From: Sphingobacteriales bacterium
GTDB lineage: Bacteria; Bacteroidota; Bacteroidia; Chitinophagales; Chitinophagaceae
Reading direction: 5' to 3'
Assembly (NCBI GenBank): GCA_004295245.1
Contig: REAR01000060.1
Coordinates: 1-64,000, forward strand
Length of the DNA stretch: 64,000 bases
Part shown: positions 10,870-21,231 of the stretch, piece by piece
Position numbering within the stretch: position 1 is the first letter of the stretch
Layout of the letters: each line of letters begins with the position of its first letter
The notes under the pieces: model-generated
What the model was told of the DNA's origin: nothing
Database searches by the model: none
Seen by the model: only the letters and a program-made list of their open reading frames with translations
Translations under genes and position numbers: made by a program

Positions 10870-13398
10870 ATGGATAATAATTTTTCAGCACAGGTAAAAG
10901 AAATCATATCGTACAGCAGAGAAGAAGCCCTTCGGCTAGGTAATGATTTTATAGGTACAGAGCATCTTTTGTTAGGCATGATACGCGAAGGCGACAATAC
11001 CGCCGTTAAAATACTCAAAAGTTTTAATGTGGATTTGTATGAGCTGCGAAAGGAGATAGAGTTGGCTGTTAAAGACAAGACTGGTAAAAACATTGCCAAT
11101 ATTAACAGCCTACCCTTAACCAAGCAGGCCGAAAAAGTAATACGTGTAACTGTTTTAGAAGCCAAGGCACTTAAAAGCCAAACGGTGGAAACAGAACACC
11201 TGATGCTGTCTATTTTAAAGAACAAAGAAAATATTGCTACTCAAATATTAAATCAGTTTGATGTGGATTATGATTTATTCAGAAACGAATTGAGTACCGT
11301 AAAAGGGAACGATGTACGTAGTGAATACAACGAGGAAAATGAAGACGATTTTGATGAGGAGAAGAAATTTTCTCAGCAACAAAAGTCAAAATCTGCGGGA
11401 GCTGTAAAAAGTAAAACACCCGTACTGGACAATTTTGGAAGAGACATAACCCGCTTAGCCGAATCTGGTTCATTAGACCCCATTGTTGGCAGAGAGGCAG
11501 AAATTGAAAGAGTATCTCAGATATTAAGTAGAAGAAAAAAGAATAACCCCATTTTAATTGGAGAGCCCGGTGTGGGTAAAACAGCCATTGTAGAAGGCTT
11601 GGCTTTAAGAATTGTACAGCGTAAAGTAAGCAGGGTGTTATTTGATAAACGGGTGGTTAGTTTAGACCTTGCAGCCCTGGTAGCAGGTACCAAATACCGT
11701 GGCCAGTTTGAAGAACGCATGAAGGCTATTATGAATGAGCTGGAGAAGAACAGGGATGTGATTTTGTTTATTGATGAAATACATACCATTGTTGGTGCAG
11801 GTGGTGCCAGCGGTTCTTTAGATGCTTCTAATATTTTTAAACCGGCATTGGCACGCGGAGAGTTGCAATGTATTGGCGCCTCTACTTTAGATGAGTATAG
11901 AATGTACATTGAAAAAGATGGTGCCTTAGACCGTCGTTTTCAAAAAGTAATGGTAGAACCACCAAGTGTGGATGAAACCATACAGATATTGACCAATATA
12001 CAGAGCAAGTATGAAGATTACCACAATGTTTCTTATAGCAAAGACGCAATCGATGCCTGTGTAAAATTAAGCGACCGGTATATGACGGATCGTTTACTGC
12101 CAGATAAAGCTATTGATGTGCTGGATGAAGTGGGTGCAAGGGTGCATTTAAAAAACATCAACGTGCCTCAGGAGATTGTAGAGCTGGAAAAAAAGATAGA
12201 AGACGTAAAGAATGAGAAGAACAAGGTGGTAAAAAGCCAGAAGTTTGAGGAAGCAGCGTCTTTGCGTGATACAGAAAAAAGACTGCAGGAAGAACTGGAA
12301 GCGGCAAAAGCAAAATGGGAAGAAGAAAGTAAACATAAACGTTACCCTATTGATGAAGAGGCAATTGCTGAAGTAGTAAGTATGATGACGGGCATTCCGG
12401 TAAAGCGGATGGTGCAGGCAGAAACAGAGAAGTTGCGGAAGATGAGTGAGGATATGAAAGGAATGGTAGTTGGGCAGGATGAAGCTATTTTAAAAGTGGT
12501 AAAAGCGATACAGCGTAACCGCGTAGGTTTGAAAGACCCTAAAAAACCCATTGGCTCATTTATATTTTTAGGTCCTACTGGTGTGGGTAAAACAGAATTA
12601 GCCCGTGCATTGGCCCGTCATATGTTTGATTCAGAAGAAGCATTGATTCGCATTGATATGAGCGAATACATGGAGAAGTTTACCGTAAGCCGTTTAATTG
12701 GTGCCCCTCCGGGGTATGTGGGTTATGAAGAAGGTGGCCAGTTAACAGAAAAGGTACGCCGCAAACCATACAGTGTTATTTTGTTAGATGAAATAGAAAA
12801 AGCACACCCGGACATTTATAATATTCTGTTACAGGTGTTAGATGATGGACAATTAACCGATGGCCTGGGGCGTAAGGTTGATTTTAAAAATTCGCTTATT
12901 ATAATGACTTCAAACATAGGCGTTCGGCAGTTAAAAGACTTTGGAGATGGTGTTGGGTTTGCAACCGCGTCTCGTACATTAAATGCTGAAGAGAATAATA
13001 AGGCAGTGATAGAAAAAGCGTTAAAACGCACCTTCTCTCCTGAGTTTTTAAATCGTATTGATGATGTGATCATATTTAACTCATTGGAGAAAAAACATAT
13101 TTTTGAGATTATTGATATTCTGATGAAAGGGGTTGTTAAACGCCTTAATAATTTAGGATTTTCGTTGGAGCTTACTGAAGATGCAAAAACTTTTATTGCA
13201 GATAAGGGATACGATCAGCAGTTTGGAGCAAGACCACTGCACCGTGCTATTCAAAAATATTTAGAAGACCCATTAGCCGAAGAAATTCTCAACTTAAAGA
13301 TAAAAGAAGGAGATGTGCTGGTGGCAGATTTAGATAAAGAAAATGCCCGCATACGGTTTACTTTTAAAGAAAAAGCTAAAGAAATATCTGAAGCATAA
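10870..13398 (+). CDS. clpC: ATP-dependent Clp protease ATP-binding subunit ClpC
   Basis: Clp N-domain, two AAA+ modules ([26 protein letters not shown]), UVR-like middle region. Confidence 0.93.
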   Translation: MDNNFSAQVKEIISYSREEALRLGNDFIGTEHLLLGMIREGDNTAVKILKSFNVDLYELRKEIELAVKDKTGKNIANINSLPLTKQAEKVIRVTVLEAKALKSQTVETEHLMLSILKNKENIATQILNQFDVDYDLFRNELSTVKGNDVRSEYNEENEDDFDEEKKFSQQQKSKSAGAVKSKTPVLDNFGRDITRLAESGSLDPIVGREAEIERVSQILSRRKKNNPILIGEPGVGKTAIVEGLALRIVQRKVSRVLFDKRVVSLDLAALVAGTKYRGQFEERMKAIMNELEKNRDVILFIDEIHTIVGAGGASGSLDASNIFKPALARGELQCIGASTLDEYRMYIEKDGALDRRFQKVMVEPPSVDETIQILTNIQSKYEDYHNVSYSKDAIDACVKLSDRYMTDRLLPDKAIDVLDEVGARVHLKNINVPQEIVELEKKIEDVKNEKNKVVKSQKFEEAASLRDTEKRLQEELEAAKAKWEEESKHKRYPIDEEAIAEVVSMMTGIPVKRMVQAETEKLRKMSEDMKGMVVGQDEAILKVVKAIQRNRVGLKDPKKPIGSFIFLGPTGVGKTELARALARHMFDSEEALIRIDMSEYMEKFTVSRLIGAPPGYVGYEEGGQLTEKVRRKPYSVILLDEIEKAHPDIYNILLQVLDDGQLTDGLGRKVDFKNSLIIMTSNIGVRQLKDFGDGVGFATASRTLNAEENNKAVIEKALKRTFSPEFLNRIDDVIIFNSLEKKHIFEIIDILMKGVVKRLNNLGFSLELTEDAKTFIADKGYDQQFGARPLHRAIQKYLEDPLAEEILNLKIKEGDVLVADLDKENARIRFTFKEKAKEISEA

Positions 13399-13421
13399 AA
13401 TAGCTGGGTTTTAAAAATAAA

Positions 13422-13448
13422 AAGGAGTGCAACGGCACTCCTTTTTTA
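13422..13448 (+). terminator. Rho-independent terminator after clpC
   Basis: aaggagtgc-aacg-gcactcctttttt. Confidence 0.85.
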
Positions 13449-13568
13449 TTGCAACTAAAACTTTTTAATTGCAGGGGCTTCTTAACGTGTAGTAAACAAA
13501 TACTTCCTATTTTTACCCGCATCTAAACAACCGGTTTCAGCACTCAAAAGAAAATTACGGTAAAAGGC

Positions 13569-14243
13569 ATGAGCAGAATTATCATTACTATAGATGGATG
13601 GAGCAGTTGTGGCAAAAGCACTCTTGCCAAACAATTGGCAAAAGAGCTAGGCTATACCTATATTGATAGCGGCGCTATGTACCGGGCCATTACTTTATAT
13701 TTTTTAAGAAATCATATAGACTGGACAGAAGACAAAGAAGTAATAACTGCTTTGGAAAATATTCTATTAGAGTTTAAAGCCAATCATAAAAACGGGCAAA
13801 GTGAAATGTATCTGAATGGTGAGAATGTAGAATATGTAATCAGAGATCTGGTGGTGGCAGAAAAAGTAAGCGATGTGGCTGCAATAAAAGTAGTAAGAGA
13901 TTTTGCAGTGGCACAGCAACAATTAATGGGCGAAAAAAAAGGGATTGTAATGGATGGCAGAGATATAGGTACCGTGGTATTTCCGGCGGCAGCATTAAAA
14001 ATATTTATGACTGCCGATAATGCGGTACGGGTTGAGCGCCGATTTAAAGAATTGTATGAGAAAAACCCCAATATTACCATTGAAGAAGTAAAAGCTAATT
14101 TGGAAATGAGAGATTATATTGACTCTCATAGAGAAGTAAGTCCTTTGCGTAAAGCGGCAGATGCCATAGAGTTAGATAATACCCACCTTACCATGAAAGA
14201 GCAGCTAGAGCTGGCCATGCAATGGGCGCAGCAAAAATTGTAA
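13569..14243 (+). CDS. cmk: cytidylate kinase
   Basis: ITIDGWSSCGKSTLAKQLA, IDSGAMYRA, VMDGRDIGTVVFP. Confidence 0.93.
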   Translation: MSRIIITIDGWSSCGKSTLAKQLAKELGYTYIDSGAMYRAITLYFLRNHIDWTEDKEVITALENILLEFKANHKNGQSEMYLNGENVEYVIRDLVVAEKVSDVAAIKVVRDFAVAQQQLMGEKKGIVMDGRDIGTVVFPAAALKIFMTADNAVRVERRFKELYEKNPNITIEEVKANLEMRDYIDSHREVSPLRKAADAIELDNTHLTMKEQLELAMQWAQQKL

Positions 14244-14341
14244 AAAAAGCTGTTTATAAATACAATAACAAAATGCTTGCTTTTAAAAAAGCAGCTTTGT
14301 ATTTTGTTGGGCATTTATTAACGTACCCAAAAAAATACCTT

Positions 14342-14839
14342 ATGAAAACCTTACATCGCTTAGGGCTTCTTGCTATTATGTCTGTTGTATTATTCTCCTG
14401 CAAAAAAGAAACAGTTGCAGACCCTGTACCGGATACTATTTTCAGAGACCCGGTAATTACTTCAAAAATTTACCCGTTTATAAATCAGCCGGCACCAATG
14501 GATTTGGGCACTACCAATACCACCTTGCATGCCGGAGATGAGGTAACTGTTTACATGCCATATGGTGTTTTTAACGACAATATTGTTACCTCAACCCTTA
14601 CCTTAACAGATGATGTGAATGGCAGTGTGTTGGGTATCTACAACTGGGTTCCATCTACTGATGCCTCAGCAGCAACCCTTAATGTGCCAATAGACTTAAG
14701 AGAAGTTCCGTTTATGTTTGTAACTTTTACGGTAGATGCTTCTATGACGGGGTATAATGTAAATTTAGCCTCAAGCATTGTAGGTAAAAAAACACAGTCT
14801 GAAGACGCTATTGCCAATGCATTTAAAGTTGATCCATAA
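14342..14839 (+). CDS. hypothetical lipoprotein
   Basis: MKTLHRLGLLAIMSVVLFSCKKE lipobox; start reassigned from 14222. Confidence 0.65.
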   Translation: MKTLHRLGLLAIMSVVLFSCKKETVADPVPDTIFRDPVITSKIYPFINQPAPMDLGTTNTTLHAGDEVTVYMPYGVFNDNIVTSTLTLTDDVNGSVLGIYNWVPSTDASAATLNVPIDLREVPFMFVTFTVDASMTGYNVNLASSIVGKKTQSEDAIANAFKVDP

Positions 14840-14859
14840 TTACAAGTTCGCTATTAATG

Positions 14860-14886
14860 AAGCCCCGCCTATGGCGGGGCTTTTTT
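14860..14886 (+). terminator. Rho-independent terminator
   Basis: aagccccgcc-tat-ggcggggcttttttat. Confidence 0.9.
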
Positions 14887-14888
14887 AT

Positions 14889-15096
14889 GTTACCGGCAGC
14901 AGTAACAATTTTCAGCTTCGGTTGCGTCGCACACTTGTGCAGTTAAATATAAAGCAGCAAGTCAGATGTCAGAACGTCTTAAAGTAATGTAAACCAAAAT
15001 CATTTACTTTCAGACTTTCCGTTTTGCCGACTTACGGACTTCCTGCACAAGTGTGCGACGCAACGATGCCTAACCGGAGTGGCCCATGCTGGTAAC
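14889..15096. repeat. paired element R6
   Basis: 22-bp perfect IR 14921-14942 / 15043-15064; outer GTTACCGGC / GCTGGTAAC. Confidence 0.95.
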
Positions 15097-15212
15097 ACAC
15101 AATAAACCCTGCCAAAACCGGCACTGGCATTATACTTGAACCAATAGCCCTTTACCCTTAAAACCTTGTACTTTTGGGGAAGTACTGTTAAATTGTCACC
15201 GAAATTTATAGA

Positions 15213-17615
15213 ATGAAAGAAAGAAATATATTATTCAGAACCGAAGACGAGATGGATTTTATGCCGATAATTCCGTTGAACGAAAGTGATAACGACGAAA
15301 CGCAGGATCTTGATATTCCGGAAGAGTTACCAATATTACCATTAAGAAATACTGTATTATTTCCGGGGGTGGTGCTGCCTATAACTGTTGGCCGAGATAA
15401 AAGTATTAAAGCTGTTTTAGAAGCGTATAAAGGCAATAAGCTTATTGGGGTGGTAGCGCAAAAAGACAGCAATATAGAAGAGCCAGCCATGGATGATTTG
15501 GAAGATATTGGAACGGTTGCTAAAATTATTAAGCAAATTAAAATGCCTGATGGCGGCACTACGGTGATTATACAGGGAAAGCGACGCTTTAAAATGGGAG
15601 TGCTTACTTCCGACGATCCATATTTTAAAGCAAAAATTCATTTGCTGGAAGAAGAAGAAGCCCCCAAAGACCAGGATTTTGAAGCATATGTAGCCAATAT
15701 AAAAGAACTGGCCACACAAATTATTCAGCTATCGCCTAACATTCCTTCAGAAGCTTCTATTATTTTAAAAAATATAGAAAACCCTGCTTTTTTAATACAC
15801 TTTGTTAGTAGTAACCTGAATACTGGTTTGGGAGATAAACAGCATATATTGGAGATAAACCATATTAAAAGCCGTGCTGATGTATTAATGCAACTACTAC
15901 AAAAAGAATTGCAGTTTGCAGAGCTGAAAAATAAGGTTACCAATAAAACCCGCACCGAGTTAGATAAGCAGCAACGGGAGTATTTTTTGCAGCAGCAATT
16001 AAAAAGTATTAAAGAAGAACTGGGTGGAGATACCAACGAGCGGGAAATAAAAGAAATGCAAAAAAAGGCCGAACAAAAAAAGTGGCCAAAATCTGCTAAA
16101 GAATTATTTCAAAAAGATATTGAGAAGCTGGAGCGTATGCACCCCAGTACGCCTGATTATTCAGTGGTATATAACCACTGCGATCTGTTGCTGGATTTGC
16201 CATGGGATGAATACACAGAGGATTCTTATGATTTAAAGAAAGCAAAAAAAGTGTTAGATGCGGATCATTACAGTATGGATAAAATAAAAGAACGCATACT
16301 GGAATATTTAGCAGTGCTAAAACTAAAGGGAGATATGAAGAGCCCGATACTTTGTTTTGTAGGCCCTCCTGGTATTGGTAAAACCTCTTTAGGCAGAAGT
16401 ATTGCCAATGCTATTGGCCGTAAATATGTGCGGTTAAGTTTAGGTGGTTTGCACGATGAAAGCGAAATACGGGGTCATCGAAAAACATATATTGGTGCTA
16501 TGCCGGGGCGCATTTTGCAATCGCTGCGAAAAGTAAAGTCTGGCAACCCTGTAATGATTTTAGATGAAATAGATAAAGTAGGCGCCGATCAACGCGGCGA
16601 CCCATCATCTGCATTATTAGAAGTGCTGGACCCCGAGCAAAACAATACTTTTTATGATAATTACCTGGAGCTGGAATATGATTTAAGCAAAGTATTATTT
16701 ATAGCCACTGCAAATAATATTGCTAACATACAACCGGCGTTAAGAGACCGGCTTGAAATAATTGATTTAAGTGGGTATGCTATTGAAGAAAAAGTTGAAA
16801 TTGCCAAACGCCATTTGGTGCCCAAGCAAAAAGAAGCACACGGTTTAAAAAACATTTCATTTAAAATAAACGATAATGTTTTAGAGAAAGTGGTGGAAGA
16901 ATACACCCGTGAAAGTGGTGTAAGAGAGTTAGACCGGCAATTGGCTGCTATTATGCGAAACCTTGCTAAAGAATATGCCACAAATGAAAAAGTAAAATCT
17001 GTAATTACAGAAGCTGCTATTGAAGACATATTGGGTAAGCCGCGGTACAGTAATGAAATTTATAAAACCGTGGGAATGCCCGGTGTGGCTGTAGGCCTTG
17101 CATGGACTTATGTAGGTGGTGATATTCTCTTTATTGAAACATCATTAAGCGATGGAAAAGGAGAATTGCGTTTAACAGGTAATCTTGGCAACGTAATGAA
17201 AGAAAGTGCCAGCACAGCACTTACTTATTTGCAAGCAAACACAAAAAAACTGGCACTTGATAAGGAAATTTTTCAGAAAAAAAATATTCATATACATGTG
17301 CCGGAAGGGGCTGTGCCAAAGGATGGTCCCAGTGCAGGCGTTACCATGCTTACTGCCTTGTATTCTGCAATAACCGGCAAAAAAGTAAAGCCTTATCTGG
17401 CAATGACAGGAGAAATAACGCTACGCGGACAAGTGCTGCCAGTTGGAGGTATAAAAGAAAAAGTACTGGCCGCAAAAAGAGCCGGCTTAAAGGAAATTAT
17501 ACTCTGCTGGCAAAACGAGAAAGATGTACAAGAAATAGAATCCTCATTTATTAAGGGCTTAAAGTTTAATTATGTTAAAACAATGCAGCAGGTGCTTGAT
17601 CTTGCCATTGTATAG
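15213..17615 (+). CDS. lon: ATP-dependent protease La (Lon)
   Basis: LPILPLRNTVLFPG, GPPGIGKTSLGRS, catalytic PKDGPSAGVTM. Confidence 0.95.
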   Translation: MKERNILFRTEDEMDFMPIIPLNESDNDETQDLDIPEELPILPLRNTVLFPGVVLPITVGRDKSIKAVLEAYKGNKLIGVVAQKDSNIEEPAMDDLEDIGTVAKIIKQIKMPDGGTTVIIQGKRRFKMGVLTSDDPYFKAKIHLLEEEEAPKDQDFEAYVANIKELATQIIQLSPNIPSEASIILKNIENPAFLIHFVSSNLNTGLGDKQHILEINHIKSRADVLMQLLQKELQFAELKNKVTNKTRTELDKQQREYFLQQQLKSIKEELGGDTNEREIKEMQKKAEQKKWPKSAKELFQKDIEKLERMHPSTPDYSVVYNHCDLLLDLPWDEYTEDSYDLKKAKKVLDADHYSMDKIKERILEYLAVLKLKGDMKSPILCFVGPPGIGKTSLGRSIANAIGRKYVRLSLGGLHDESEIRGHRKTYIGAMPGRILQSLRKVKSGNPVMILDEIDKVGADQRGDPSSALLEVLDPEQNNTFYDNYLELEYDLSKVLFIATANNIANIQPALRDRLEIIDLSGYAIEEKVEIAKRHLVPKQKEAHGLKNISFKINDNVLEKVVEEYTRESGVRELDRQLAAIMRNLAKEYATNEKVKSVITEAAIEDILGKPRYSNEIYKTVGMPGVAVGLAWTYVGGDILFIETSLSDGKGELRLTGNLGNVMKESASTALTYLQANTKKLALDKEIFQKKNIHIHVPEGAVPKDGPSAGVTMLTALYSAITGKKVKPYLAMTGEITLRGQVLPVGGIKEKVLAAKRAGLKEIILCWQNEKDVQEIESSFIKGLKFNYVKTMQQVLDLAIV

Positions 17616-17735
17616 CCAAAAGCTATAAGAAGATTTGATGATTTTACTGTTTGTAATAAACTAATCATTTCCTTTACTGTTATATTAATATGAAAATTTT
17701 TTTCATGTTGGTTGTTTTAAGGGTTAAAGAAAAAA

Positions 17736-17766
17736 TCCTCCATTTTTATGGAGGATTTATTTTTTA
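17736..17766 (+). terminator. Rho-independent terminator after lon
   Basis: atcctcc-atttttat-ggaggatttatttttt. Confidence 0.8.
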
Positions 17767-17813
17767 GCCGGCAGTAGCAAAAACTCAGCTACTGTTGTGT
17801 CACTCACTTGTAC
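17764..17813. repeat. decayed half element
   Basis: GTTGTGTCACTCACTTGTAC vs GTTGCGTCGCACACTTGTAC (17/20); outer TTAGCCGGC about 30 nt upstream. Confidence 0.7.
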
Positions 17814-18186
17814 TATAGAATAAATATGAACAGCGCTGCACCACCCGCATTAACAGCGTTGCCCCGCTACTGTATTTTGCTTTTTATGCTAACCAATTAA
17901 ATAGTCGCTACATATATTCATCATTTTTTTAAAAAAAGGATGAATGTTTTGTACTGTGCCGCAATAACTTATAAAAAAAGGCTCTAAACTCTTTGTAAAA
18001 AAATAGGCAGGGCTTTTAGGTTTCAAAAAAACTTTCTATTTTGTTCGCATCTATCCATTCCTCTGATCATTCCACAGCTCCTCTAAGCTTACTTCTTATT
18101 TCCTTTTAAAGACCGTAAAGAATCATTTCCATCCGTGTTTAACCGGAACAGCAATACCTGTTTCTAAACCACAAAAATGATCCCTT

Positions 18187-18993
18187 ATGGAAATTATTTT
18201 TATATGTATTCTGGTATTTTGCATTGTTTCATTATACAGTGTATTACACGCCCCGGCAGAGCGTTGGTTAATGCGTCGCCATTACAAATCATTTATAAAG
18301 GTGGAAGCGTATTACAGAAATATCATCTGTCAGCACCTTGCTTATTTTCATCGCTTAAATAAAGAAGAGCAACATCGTATGTTGTTCAGAACCTTTCTTA
18401 TTCATAGAGGTAAAAAGTTTCACTATGTGGGTGTTGAGAAAAAGGATGAAATGCCTGTATTAATAAGTGCTGTTGCTGCACAACTTACACTTGGCCTAGA
18501 AAGCTTTTCTTTAGACTATTTCAGAGATATTTATGTTTTGAAGCACGACTACCATTACGGCTATTATTCACTTCCCTTTATGGGCCATGTAGATAGTACG
18601 GGTATTTATTTAAGCTGGGATAATTTTTTACAAGGCATCCACCGTGCAGCAGATAATAGTAATGTTGGTTTACATGAAATGGCACATGCGCTGGCATATG
18701 TAAACTTCATTACCAAAACAGAACAAGACAAACATTTTTCTGCAGAGTTTAGAAATTTCTCGGAAGTGGCCCGCCCTGTATTTATGGAAATGCAAAAAGG
18801 CCGTAAAACCTTATTGGGCGATTATGCCGCCACGAACTACCATGAATTTTGGGCGGTAAGCGTGGAAATGTTTTTTGAAAACCCTTTTAGGTTTAAGTAT
18901 GAGTTGCCAGAATTATATGCAGCAATGGTAAACTTGTTACGACAAGACCCGTATGAACTAATTGTAAATAGAAAAGCAGCGGCCGTTGCTTAA
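18187..18993 (+). CDS. MtfA-like zinc-dependent peptidase
   Basis: HEMAHALAYVNF motif in MtfA-like context (FRTFLIHRGKKFHYVG). Confidence 0.75.
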   Translation: MEIIFICILVFCIVSLYSVLHAPAERWLMRRHYKSFIKVEAYYRNIICQHLAYFHRLNKEEQHRMLFRTFLIHRGKKFHYVGVEKKDEMPVLISAVAAQLTLGLESFSLDYFRDIYVLKHDYHYGYYSLPFMGHVDSTGIYLSWDNFLQGIHRAADNSNVGLHEMAHALAYVNFITKTEQDKHFSAEFRNFSEVARPVFMEMQKGRKTLLGDYAATNYHEFWAVSVEMFFENPFRFKYELPELYAAMVNLLRQDPYELIVNRKAAAVA

Positions 18994-19020
18994 TATATAT
19001 CATTTGCTGAATGATTTGAT

Positions 19021-19075
19021 GCTGTTGAAGGGTGCGACGCAACGACTGTTGAAAAGAGAGCAGTAAGCTTGTTTA
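19021..19075. repeat. half element R7 (outer motif degraded)
   Basis: Core GTGCGACGCAAC 19032-19043. Confidence 0.85.
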
Positions 19076-19078
19076 CAC

Positions 19079-19999
19079 CTATTTCTTTATTAGATTACCC
19101 AAGAAACCGCCTGCTTCCATTAACCATGCAATACCTAAATGCACGACCAAGCCTCCTGCAATTGACTGTGTGTTGCTGGCAACAATGCCTAATAGCATTC
19201 CTCCAAAAAAAGACGAGATACATTCTAATAAGGGCTTTCCGAAATGAATACTGCAATAAAAAGTAGCCATTGGAATAATGGCTGAAGGTCCGGCATACTT
19301 TACAAAAGCAAACACCAGAAAGCCGCGAAAGAAAAGTTCTATACTTATAAAATCAATGCCATAGCTTATCTCATACAACAACTTATACCACCACATATTT
19401 TTTGTATGCGGTTGTATAAATGCTATCTGCTTTAGTTTTGGATAGGTGGCTAAAAAGTCAGCTTGTGAACTGGCAAATGCAATTAGTGGTAACATGAACA
19501 GCAACATTAAAAAGTAGGGCTGCCATTTAAAATTAGTGGTAGTTAACCCCCAGAAATGTGTTTGCCCGGGTGTAAGCCAATACAAAATAAATAGTGGTAC
19601 TAAAAGTATTAAAAGCTTAAAAGGTAAGTTGGTTACTATTGCAATAAAACGATTGACTGCTGAAGCCGGCAGTAAGTTAAAAGGGTTAGGCACAGTTACT
19701 TTTAAGGCAAATAAGGCAGGTGCAATTAATAATAATATCCAAAAAAAAGAGGGTGAAGTAATTTGGTGTGGCCTAAAAAAATATATAAATAAATAGGGTA
19801 TTATAAAGGCTGTTGCATAAACAAGATAGAAGCCAATAAACTTATCCCAACGTGAGTTAAGATTGCTAATAATTTTTGTTTCTAAACCAAACCTGTAATT
19901 AATTACAATAAATACGCCAATAAAAATGATGCTAAAAATCAAAAGCCATTTATCTATTGAAGTGGCGTATTCTCGCAGATACGATAGAATCTGAGTCAT
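19079..19999 (-). CDS. CPBP-like intramembrane metalloprotease
   Basis: SIELFFRGFLVF and CSIHFGKPLLE motifs in a multi-TM protein. Confidence 0.65.
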   Translation of the reverse strand: MTQILSYLREYATSIDKWLLIFSIIFIGVFIVINYRFGLETKIISNLNSRWDKFIGFYLVYATAFIIPYLFIYFFRPHQITSPSFFWILLLIAPALFALKVTVPNPFNLLPASAVNRFIAIVTNLPFKLLILLVPLFILYWLTPGQTHFWGLTTTNFKWQPYFLMLLFMLPLIAFASSQADFLATYPKLKQIAFIQPHTKNMWWYKLLYEISYGIDFISIELFFRGFLVFAFVKYAGPSAIIPMATFYCSIHFGKPLLECISSFFGGMLLGIVASNTQSIAGGLVVHLGIAWLMEAGGFLGNLIKK

Positions 20000-20023
20000 G
20001 TGATTGATAAAACGGAAAGGTAG

Positions 20024-20968
20024 TTATTTGCTGGTGAAAGAGTCTTTCATTTTTTCCATCAGATTGGCTTCAATCATTTTTTTTGCTAAAGCAATCATGT
20101 TTTTAAAAGCTTTAGCATGAGAAATGCCATGGCCTATTATTACAGGTTTTGAAACACCTAGTACCGGGGTGCCGCCGTAATTTTCAAAGTTGAATCGTTC
20201 AAGGTAAGGATCCTGAATATTCTTGCGGTGAGTGATTTCGTACAGAGATTCTGCCAGTTTTAAAATAATGTTGCCTGTAAACCCCTCACAAACCATAACA
20301 TCTGCTTTATTGGTAAGTACATCTCTGCCTTCTACATTGCCAATAAAATTAATAGCGTTATTTTCTTTCAACAGGGGGTAGGTAGCCTGGGCTAATAAAT
20401 TGCCTTTTCCTTCCTCTTCACCTACATTCATTAAACCCACTTTTGGGTTGTCTATGCCCAGTATATGTTTAGCATATAAAGAACCTAGTAATGCAAACTG
20501 GTTCAAATTTTCAGGTTTGCAATCTGCATTCAAGCCTACGTCTAGCAATAGGCCATTGCTGCCATCTTCTTTGGGTATAATGGTAGAAATAGTGGGCCTT
20601 AACACACCTTCTATTGCTTTAATGCTAAATAAAGCGCCTACCAACATAGCACCTGTATTTCCGGCACTGATGAATGCGTCAATTTTTCCGGTAGCCAAGA
20701 AATGAAAACCAATTGCAATGGAAGATTGCTGTTTTTCTTTCAGCGCTTTAGTTGGGTGTTCGTGCATTTCTATTACCTGGGGGGCATGCACAACAGTGAT
20801 GCTCGAAGCAGGAATATTATATTCCTGCAAGAGGGGCATTATCTGGCTTTCATTGCCAAATAAGAAAAAATGAGCCGGAGTGGTGTGTTCCGATAAAAAA
20901 TTTTGAAGACCCTTCACCACTTCAAGCGGTGCATAGTCTCCTCCCATAATATCTAAACCAATATTCAT
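20024..20968 (-). CDS. plsX: phosphate acyltransferase PlsX
   Basis: MNIGLDIMGGDYAP, SAGNTGAML, CEGFTGNIILK. Confidence 0.93.
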   Translation of the reverse strand: MNIGLDIMGGDYAPLEVVKGLQNFLSEHTTPAHFFLFGNESQIMPLLQEYNIPASSITVVHAPQVIEMHEHPTKALKEKQQSSIAIGFHFLATGKIDAFISAGNTGAMLVGALFSIKAIEGVLRPTISTIIPKEDGSNGLLLDVGLNADCKPENLNQFALLGSLYAKHILGIDNPKVGLMNVGEEEGKGNLLAQATYPLLKENNAINFIGNVEGRDVLTNKADVMVCEGFTGNIILKLAESLYEITHRKNIQDPYLERFNFENYGGTPVLGVSKPVIIGHGISHAKAFKNMIALAKKMIEANLMEKMKDSFTSK

Positions 20969-21000
20969 CTCCGCAAAACTAGCTATGTGAGTGAGTGAAA

Positions 21001-21192
21001 TTATTTGATAGGTGCTTTTTCAGCAACTACTTGTCCTTTGTAGTACAATTTTCCCTCACTAACATGCGCACGGTGGCGAACATGAATTTCACCAGTAGTG
21101 GTGTCTTTGCTTAATGTTACAGTTTCAGCTTTGTAGTGTGTTCTGCGTTTTGCACTGCGTTGCTGAGAATGTCTGCGTTTCGGATTTGGCAT
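21001..21192 (-). CDS. rpmF: 50S ribosomal protein L32
   Basis: MPNPKRRHSQQRSAKRRTHYK; adjacent to plsX and a DUF177 gene. Confidence 0.93.
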   Translation of the reverse strand: MPNPKRRHSQQRSAKRRTHYKAETVTLSKDTTTGEIHVRHRAHVSEGKLYYKGQVVAEKAPIK

Positions 21193-21231
21193 AACTCAAC
21201 TTTTAAAAGTTCTGATAAATATATTTACGGG

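Noticed and set aside
18177-18362. 61-aa ORF overlapping the start of the MtfA-like gene
   Set aside because: Alternative frame of the better-supported 18187..18993 CDS.
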